In this document: positions 6,612 to 11,081 of the stretch, piece after piece
Layout of the letters: each line of letters opens with the position of its first letter
How positions within the stretch are numbered: the first letter of the stretch is position 1
NCBI GenBank assembly: GCA_022573485.1
Contig: JACZTW010000112.1
Span: 1-11,081 of the forward strand
DNA: 11,081 nucleotides
Direction of reading: 5' to 3'
Origin: Planctomycetota bacterium
GTDB lineage: Bacteria > Planctomycetota > Phycisphaerae > UBA1845 > CAIVHJ01
The notes under the pieces: model-generated
Seen by the model: the letters and a program-made list of their open reading frames with translations, nothing else
Databases searched by the model: none
What the model was told of the DNA's origin: nothing
Made by a program: the position numbers and the translations under genes

Positions 6612-7113
6612 ACTCAGGATGTTCCCAAAAACAGGGCTCGGCGCGATGAGTCTTTAGACCCGTAGTGCTGTAGCGCGCGGGAGCTTAGCCCAGGCATGTG
6701 TGGATTGCAATGGAATAGTATCAAAACGCGTCACACGCTGGCGCCCATGCGGGCTGGCGCTGAGACTGGTTTACACTTGGCAGTGCGGCGAGTATGATTC
6801 ACCGACGTTGCGGCGGATGATTGGGCGCCCCCGAAGCCGCCGCAACACCGATTCCTCTAGCGGGTTCTGGGCTCGGGCATACGGGTCAATTCCTGCACCA
6901 AGACGCACCCGGACCTCGAACCCCTCAGGGGCAACTGCAATCGTATGTTCCAATTCAAATGGCAGACGCCCGCCCCCGATTCCGAGAACATCGTTTTCAT
7001 GGTTCTCGGCGTGACCGTGGGCGATACTCATCCCGGCAAGCTGATGGCGGCAGTAAGCTTTTCGGCCCGTTCCACACTCAAATCCAATTCGACACGACTG
7101 CGGGAGGTCTCAC
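6612..7113. other. Divergent spacer between the two phosphate transport genes, no confident gene
   Basis: This 502-bp stretch lies between divergent genes and must contain both their promoters, but I can point to no convincing -35/-10 pair and no Pho box. Several short frames overlap in it. The best candidates are a 58-codon plus frame at 6945-7121 and an 86-codon minus frame at 6771-7031; they are antisense to each other, so at most one is real. The first 150 bases (6612-6770) hold nothing I recognise beyond AT-richer patches near 6711-6726. Confidence 0.5.
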
Positions 7114-7121
7114 TTGGCTGA
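6945..7121 (+). CDS. Possible 58-aa small ORF overlapping the antiporter start
   Basis: This frame starts at ATG 6945 and stops at TGA 7119-7121, so its last codons overlap the TTG start (7114) of the antiporter gene by 8 nt, an arrangement typical of translational coupling. The first half uses mostly G/C third positions, as the real genes here do. Against it, the nearest purine-rich stretch (AGGGG, 6927-6931) is 13 nt from the ATG, the second half is Ser/Thr/Arg-rich without a motif, and I recognise no family. It could be a leader peptide, a remnant of a longer gene, or chance. Confidence 0.2.
   Translation: MFQFKWQTPAPDSENIVFMVLGVTVGDTHPGKLMAAVSFSARSTLKSNSTRLREVSLG
7103..7107 (+). promoter_or_regulatory. 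Shine-Dalgarno site supporting a TTG start
   Basis: GGAGG lies 6 nt before the TTG at 7114. No ATG in frame lies between it and the first membrane helix of the antiporter, so this site decides the start. Confidence 0.75.
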
Positions 7122-8547
7122 CGCGCCTGCGACAGACAGAGTCTTCAGCGGCCATCCTCCGGGCTATCGCCGCCGGCGCGTGCAGAACTGGTTCTTCCTC
7201 GGGCTGACATACGCATCGTACTACCTGTGCCGCTACAACTTGGGCATCATCTCCCCTGAGCTGAAGGAGGGGCTCGGCTTCTCGAACAAGGAATACGGCG
7301 CCATTCAGACCGCGCGCGACGGGGCCTACGCCGTCGGCCAATTCGTCAACGGTTTGTTCACCGACCGCATCGGCGGCAAGCAGGCCATGACGATCGGCGC
7401 TGTCGGAACCGTAATCCTGAACCTGGCCTTCGGTCTCGTCGCTTGGTCGAACATCGGCTGGCTGTTCTTCGCGCTTCTCATCATCCGACTGGCGGATGGC
7501 TACGCGCAAGCCTTCGGCGCCCCGGGCATGGTCAAGATCAACGCTGCCTGGTTCCGTCGGCAGGAACGCGGCTCGTTCGCGGGGATTTTCGGCATCATGA
7601 TCAACCTGGGCCAAATGGGCGTCGGGCAGTTAGCGCCTTTGCTGGCTACGGGCTTCGCGGTCCCACTGATCTTCTTTACCATTACCGTCCCCGAGCTTGA
7701 TTGGCGGTACATGTTCATTGTGCCCCCGTTCATCGTTGTGATCATCGTGATTCTGATGAACTTGACGGTCAAGAACCACCCCGAAGAGGCCGGCTATAGC
7801 ATCATCCATGACGAAGAAAGTTCTACCGATGATCCGCACGAACACATTCCGCTCGGCGAAATCTTTCGTAAGATCACTTCGAATTCCATTGTTTGGATCG
7901 TCGCGGGCGCGTACTTCTGTACCGGATTTGTGCGTAAGGCAATCTACGCCTGGTACGCAATATATCTTAAGGAGATTTGGTCCGTCGAAAAGGTGGGTGA
8001 AGGGAGCGCTGTGTTTTGGTGGTTTGCTGTCGTGCTCTTGCCCGTGTTGGCCTCTGCGGGTTCGTTGGCCTCAGGAATCATTTCGGACAAGCTTGTGAAG
8101 GGTCGTCGAGCGCCGGTCGCCGCAGTGCTCTACGCGGTTCAGGTTGTCTTCATCGTGCTGGCGATTGTGATGTCTCGGGGAGCGTTTTCCGGTTCTGTCA
8201 CGTTGTCGCTCCTGCTGATTCTCGGGATTCACACAGGCTGCAATGCAACCCACTCGATCCTTGGAACCGCAGCGGCCATGGACGTTGGCGGACGGAAGAT
8301 GGCGGGTTTCGCCGCCGGCGTAATCGATTCGTTCCAATACTTCGGTGCCATGCTTGCCGGGTTCGGGCTCGGCTCCTTGCTTGACGCGTATGCCATCCCC
8401 GCCGCGGCTGCGCAGGGAAGCGCTGCCGATCTCGTGATGAATCCGACGATCTGGTTCATGTCGATGTTGCCGTTCGCTGTCCTCGGAATGGGATTCATGG
8501 TCTATCTCTGGATCCGGCACGGTGCATCCCGAGCAGCAGGCACGTAG
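7114..8547 (+). CDS. Organophosphate:Pi antiporter family MFS transporter (GlpT/UhpT-like)
   Basis: This 477-aa protein has about twelve hydrophobic segments and belongs to the OPA branch of the major facilitator superfamily, whose members take up sn-glycerol 3-phosphate or sugar phosphates in exchange for Pi. Residues YYLCRYNLGIISPEL (36-50) match the first-helix block of GlpT, with Arg40 at the place of GlpT Arg45. GFVRKAIYAWYAIYL (271-285) matches the helix-7 block, with Arg274 at the place of GlpT Arg269; these two arginines bind the substrate phosphate. The block at 389-412 (MDVGGRKMAGFAAG onward) matches the conserved cytoplasmic loop and following helix. The start is TTG, set by GGAGG at 7103-7107. 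Its neighbour across the divergent spacer is the Na+/Pi cotransporter, consistent with a phosphate scavenging locus. The substrate (glycerol phosphate, hexose phosphate or other) cannot be decided. It is a single gene, ending 130 bp before a tRNA. Confidence 0.88.
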   Translation: MADAPATDRVFSGHPPGYRRRRVQNWFFLGLTYASYYLCRYNLGIISPELKEGLGFSNKEYGAIQTARDGAYAVGQFVNGLFTDRIGGKQAMTIGAVGTVILNLAFGLVAWSNIGWLFFALLIIRLADGYAQAFGAPGMVKINAAWFRRQERGSFAGIFGIMINLGQMGVGQLAPLLATGFAVPLIFFTITVPELDWRYMFIVPPFIVVIIVILMNLTVKNHPEEAGYSIIHDEESSTDDPHEHIPLGEIFRKITSNSIVWIVAGAYFCTGFVRKAIYAWYAIYLKEIWSVEKVGEGSAVFWWFAVVLLPVLASAGSLASGIISDKLVKGRRAPVAAVLYAVQVVFIVLAIVMSRGAFSGSVTLSLLLILGIHTGCNATHSILGTAAAMDVGGRKMAGFAAGVIDSFQYFGAMLAGFGLGSLLDAYAIPAAAAQGSAADLVMNPTIWFMSMLPFAVLGMGFMVYLWIRHGASRAAGT

Positions 8548-8677
8548 GCAGGAGACGATGGCGACGACCGGCACCGGTGTGGCCGCGATGCACACAGTCT
8601 GAACGCAAATCGACCCGCTCGGCGCCTCATCGACGCCCGGCGATCCACTGCCGAATCGACCATGGCCCTGTAAACCA

Positions 8678-8761
8678 TGGGCAAGGCGGGAGTCGAACCC
8701 GCACGGGGTATTACCCCAGGGGATTTTAAGTCCCCAGCGTCTGCCATTCCGCCACTCGCCC
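8678..8761 (-). tRNA. trnL-UAA: tRNA-Leu(UAA)
   Basis: A complete 84-nt cloverleaf is visible on the minus strand. The acceptor GGGCGAG pairs with CTTGCCC (one G-U), with discriminator A. The D arm is GCG/CGC. The anticodon stem GGGGA/TCCCC encloses CTTAAAA, giving anticodon UAA (8726-8728). A long variable arm (GGGG/CCCC) marks a type II tRNA, and the T arm is GCGGG-TTCGACT-CCCGC. The CCA end is not encoded. It reads UUA and UUG leucine codons. A weak promoter may lie upstream: TTGGCC (8808-8813) and TAATGT (8784-8789), 18 nt apart on the minus strand. Confidence 0.97.
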
Positions 8762-8993
8762 GAGCATTGACATCGAAGGGCTTACATTACCACGAAACTA
8801 CATAGCGGGCCAAGTGTGCCTTTCCATCCGGCCGTGAGCACTCCCGGCTTCGCGGGCTTCCGTTGCTTGTGGAGAGGCGGGCGGTGCGGTATTGTTATTG
8901 AACGGGTCTGGAGTCCCGAGATTCACGCTCCTTGGAGGGCAAAGTTGAGCGCGGGTACCCATAACGCTTGCCGTTCATCAGCGCCCACAACAA

Positions 8994-8998
8994 AAGGA
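8994..8998 (+). promoter_or_regulatory. Ribosome binding site of the secreted-protein gene
   Basis: AAGGA lies 12 nt before the ATG at 9011 but 6 nt before an in-frame TTG at 9005. Either start gives essentially the same protein (two residues differ). This site argues against the upstream open frame to 8816, whose extra residues are not signal-peptide-like. Confidence 0.55.
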
Positions 8999-9010
8999 AC
9001 TATTTTGATC

Positions 9011-10852
9011 ATGCACAAATCAGCACAGATCCCCTTATGGACGCTTGTTCTGTCCGTCACAGCGATTACATTCGCCGCAACTTCACTCGCCCAGGCGGAT
9101 GGGCCGGCATCGTGGGCCCCCGCCGACACCGTGGTGCTCGTCGAGGTGCCCGACTTCCCCAAGCTCATGGAGCAATGGAAGAAAACCTCCTTTCACCGCG
9201 TCGTCAATGATCCGCAAATGAAGAAAATGACAGCCGAAATCACCGGTAAGTTCGATGCACTCCTGAAAGTCATGGTGGCGACGCTCGGCCTGGACAGCGT
9301 GGAACAACTGAAGGTCGAACCGACGGGCGGCGCGGCGTTCGTGCTCAAGCTAAGGGTGGAAGCCGGGGCGGACGAACCCACGCCGCTCATGGCCGTGGTG
9401 GCCGACTGGGGCGAGAATGACTCCAAGCTACAAGACTCGATCAAGCAAGCGGTGGCCAAGGCGATCGAGCTCGGGGGCGTCAAGACCACCGAAAACTTCG
9501 ACGGCGTGACCATCACCACGCTGACCGCGGGCAAGAAGCCGAGCGAACCGGCAACCCCGCCGGCCGAGCCGGGCCAACAGACTCCGCCGCGTGTCGAGGT
9601 TACCACTCCCGGCGCGCTGGCTGGAATACCCATCGCGGCTAAGACAGTGTCTTTCGCAACGATGGGCACCGTCACCGCCATCGGATCAGACGTTGCGCTC
9701 CTCAAGGAAATCATCAAGCGCGTCAAGAACAAGGGCGTCGATTCACTGGCACAAACCAAGAACTATGAGACGCTGAAGAAACGGTGCGCCCCCTTGGGGC
9801 AAATCAACTTCTTCGCCAATCTGCCGCTCTTGATCGGCATGGCGGCGGAACTCAACCCGGGAATCAAGGAACATCGCGAGGCTTTGGCGTTGGACAAGAT
9901 TGGCGCGGTGGTCGGCACAATCGCCATCGCGCCGAAGGAGCGCGTGTCCGCCGAACTTCGCGGCTTCGTCCCCGTGGCCGGAGATCGCACCGGGGTGGCC
10001 AAGCTGCTCACCGAAAACGTCGTGAACAAACCGTTGCTGGAGGACAGTCCGTTTCCCGACAGCACGATCTTCGCAGCATGGTACAACTTCAAGTTTGAGA
10101 CGCTCCTCGATGAAATCTACGAGATCCAGCGCAAGACCGATCCCGAAGGCGCGGAGCAGTTCAAAGCGGGACTACAGATCCCGATCAGCGAAGAGGTAAC
10201 CCTCGACCTGGAAAAGCTGTTCAAGAGCTTCGCCATGCCGCTGAAGATTCAGTTCGCGATGAGTCCGCCGTATAAGAGTGAAAATGTGTCAATGCTGCTG
10301 TCGCTGAACCACACCAACCGCGAAGCGGTCGCTCAATTGTTCTCGATGCCGATGCTGAGTCCGTTCATGATGAAGCGGGACTTCCTGGGCCAACCGGTTT
10401 ACGACACATTCATGATGCCCGGCTTTTCGGCGGCGCTCACGGATCAGGCGCTGGCCCTCGGCAACACGCAGGGCGTTGAGCAACTCATCCGATCCGCCGC
10501 CGGCAAGGGCGGACCCACGCTGGCTTCGGATCCGCAGTTTCAGTTCGCAGCCCGCATGGCGCCGCCCACAGTCTGGCACGGGGCATACGTGGACACACAT
10601 AAATTCCTGACGGCCGCTCTGGCGCTGCACAAACAGGCCAAGGCGGCTGCGGAGAAAGAGGACGGTGGGCAAATCAACCTCAGCTATGATATGACCGGAC
10701 AGTTTTTGAAGGGCATGACAGGTATTCCCTTCGACGACATCGAAAACCCGGAAGAGTTGCTCAAGTACGCGCCCATATTCCTATCGACCGCGACCAGCGT
10801 ACCGGAGGGTGTGTTGCTCTATTCAAACGTCACCGAGCCGGTGGGACGATAG
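9011..10852 (+). CDS. Secreted protein of unknown function, DUF3352-like
   Basis: This is a 613-aa exported protein. Residues 1-29 form a Sec signal peptide: a basic start, a hydrophobic core (9-26), and an Ala-Gln-Ala cleavage site before Asp30. The mature part opens with WAPADTVVLVEVPDF (35-49), then a predicted helix with a W and basic residues. This opening is typical of large DUF3352-like secreted proteins that I associate with Planctomycetes. A Pro/Thr/Glu-rich linker at about 174-200 separates an N-terminal region from a longer C-terminal region of alternating strands and helices. A single cysteine in the mature protein (Cys259) argues against disulfides, haem or metal clusters. I see no catalytic motif, lipobox or membrane anchor. 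The frame stays open up to 8816, but the signal peptide and ribosome site place the start at 9011 (or TTG 9005). Function is unknown; the DUF3352 link is from general pattern and is moderate. Confidence 0.75.
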   Translation: MHKSAQIPLWTLVLSVTAITFAATSLAQADGPASWAPADTVVLVEVPDFPKLMEQWKKTSFHRVVNDPQMKKMTAEITGKFDALLKVMVATLGLDSVEQLKVEPTGGAAFVLKLRVEAGADEPTPLMAVVADWGENDSKLQDSIKQAVAKAIELGGVKTTENFDGVTITTLTAGKKPSEPATPPAEPGQQTPPRVEVTTPGALAGIPIAAKTVSFATMGTVTAIGSDVALLKEIIKRVKNKGVDSLAQTKNYETLKKRCAPLGQINFFANLPLLIGMAAELNPGIKEHREALALDKIGAVVGTIAIAPKERVSAELRGFVPVAGDRTGVAKLLTENVVNKPLLEDSPFPDSTIFAAWYNFKFETLLDEIYEIQRKTDPEGAEQFKAGLQIPISEEVTLDLEKLFKSFAMPLKIQFAMSPPYKSENVSMLLSLNHTNREAVAQLFSMPMLSPFMMKRDFLGQPVYDTFMMPGFSAALTDQALALGNTQGVEQLIRSAAGKGGPTLASDPQFQFAARMAPPTVWHGAYVDTHKFLTAALALHKQAKAAAEKEDGGQINLSYDMTGQFLKGMTGIPFDDIENPEELLKYAPIFLSTATSVPEGVLLYSNVTEPVGR

Positions 10853-10882
10853 CGCATTCGCGCGTCTGTCGAACTCGCCAAA

Positions 10883-10923
10883 GTCGGCCCGGCCGACCCT
10901 CGTGTGGCCCGTTGGCGAACGGG
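10883..10923 (+). terminator. Two tandem GC hairpins after the secreted-protein gene
   Basis: GTCGGC-CCG-GCCGAC (10883-10897) and CCCGTT-GGCG-AACGGG (10908-10923, a perfect 6-bp stem with a 4-nt loop) follow the stop codon at 10852 by 30 and 55 nt. Neither has a T-run, so intrinsic termination is not proven, but the position fits the end of a transcript. Confidence 0.35.
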
Positions 10924-10985
10924 ACAGTTCCCCGCGACATCTCTGAATCAACGGGCGTTTTCGCCGAAGTGGCAGGCGGTGATCC

Positions 10986-11081
10986 ATGTCCGAGCCGGAT
11001 ACCGGCCCCGAATTGAAGTCCCTGTGGGATCAGCCCACGGCGTACGAGCGCTGGTACGCCTCTTCGCTCGTATCGGAAGAG
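10986..11081 (+). CDS. N-terminus of a probable SAM-dependent methyltransferase (cut by the window edge)
   Basis: Only the first 32 codons are present; the gene runs off the right edge. After a short polar start, SLWDQPTAYERWYAS (12-26) resembles the leading helix of many class I methyltransferases, where W-D-x-x-A-x-x-Y-E-x-W-Y precedes the SAM-binding strand. The SAM-binding glycine motif itself would lie outside the window, so the family call is inference. ATG at 10986 is preceded by AGGCGG about 6 nt away. It lies 133 bp after the secreted-protein gene, with two hairpins between, so it is probably a separate transcript. Confidence 0.5.
   Translation, partial: MSEPDTGPELKSLWDQPTAYERWYASSLVSEE

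Noticed and set aside
8522..8593. Terminator after the antiporter gene (GTGCATC at 8522-8528 with GATGCAC at 8587-8593, and ACCGG/CCGGT at 8567-8578)
   Set aside because: The long pair is 58 nt apart and begins inside the coding region, the short one has only two loop bases, and neither has a T-run.
8071..8595. 174-aa minus-strand ORF opposite the antiporter
   Set aside because: It is antisense to conserved OPA-family segments and is Arg/His-rich without a motif.
8660..8680. CCATGG pair next to the tRNA 3' end as an attachment site or terminator
   Set aside because: Two self-complementary 6-mers 9 nt apart are too short to separate from chance, and no integrase or mobile gene is present.
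8816..9010. 65-residue N-terminal extension of the secreted protein
   Set aside because: A typical signal peptide begins at 9011 and an AAGGA site lies just before it. The extension is basic and Cys/Trp-rich and would bury the signal peptide.

Overview
The window is bacterial chromosomal DNA with high GC (about 60% by eye). It holds seven complete protein genes, one protein gene cut by the right edge, and one tRNA. The mix suggests a Planctomycetota-like bacterium: a TMTC-type membrane protein with TPRs, a VanZ-family protein, a large secreted protein resembling DUF3352, and long GC-rich intergenic stretches. That assignment is inference from gene content only.

Layout. Positions 1-454 contain no convincing gene but three consecutive inverted repeats, then a weak promoter-like site and a clear ribosome binding site for the first gene. 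Positions 455-1576 (+) encode a dihydropyrimidine dehydrogenase/DHODH-family flavoenzyme without any iron-sulfur domain; it resembles plant PYD1 more than bacterial PreA. A 42-bp run of six TTCGNGG-like heptamers begins immediately after its stop codon. Next comes a minus-strand cluster (6611 down to 1668), probably one operon: Na+/phosphate cotransporter, a separate PhoU-domain protein, a VanZ-family membrane protein, and a TMTC-like polytopic protein with six C-terminal TPRs. All four genes and the gaps between them keep one reading register, and part of that register is completely free of TTA, CTA and TCA codons, so a 1442-codon antisense frame stays open across them.

A 502-bp divergent spacer (6612-7113) with no confident gene separates this operon from a plus-strand organophosphate:phosphate antiporter (7114-8547, TTG start). 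A tRNA-Leu(UAA) follows on the minus strand (8678-8761). A secreted protein with a signal peptide and a Pro-rich linker (9011-10852) comes next. At the right edge are the first 32 codons of a probable SAM-dependent methyltransferase (10986 onward).

How the genes fit together. Phosphate handling is the visible theme: a Na+/Pi cotransporter with its PhoU partner sits divergently from an antiporter family that exchanges organic phosphates for Pi. The VanZ-like and TMTC-like proteins downstream suggest a link to cell-envelope glycosylation or lipid-carrier chemistry, but this rests on co-location only. I did not find a clearly novel defence or mobile system. The observations most worth checking are the plant-type pyrimidine reductase, the heptamer repeat, the codon gap with its open antisense frame, and the TMTC-like gene in a phosphate operon.
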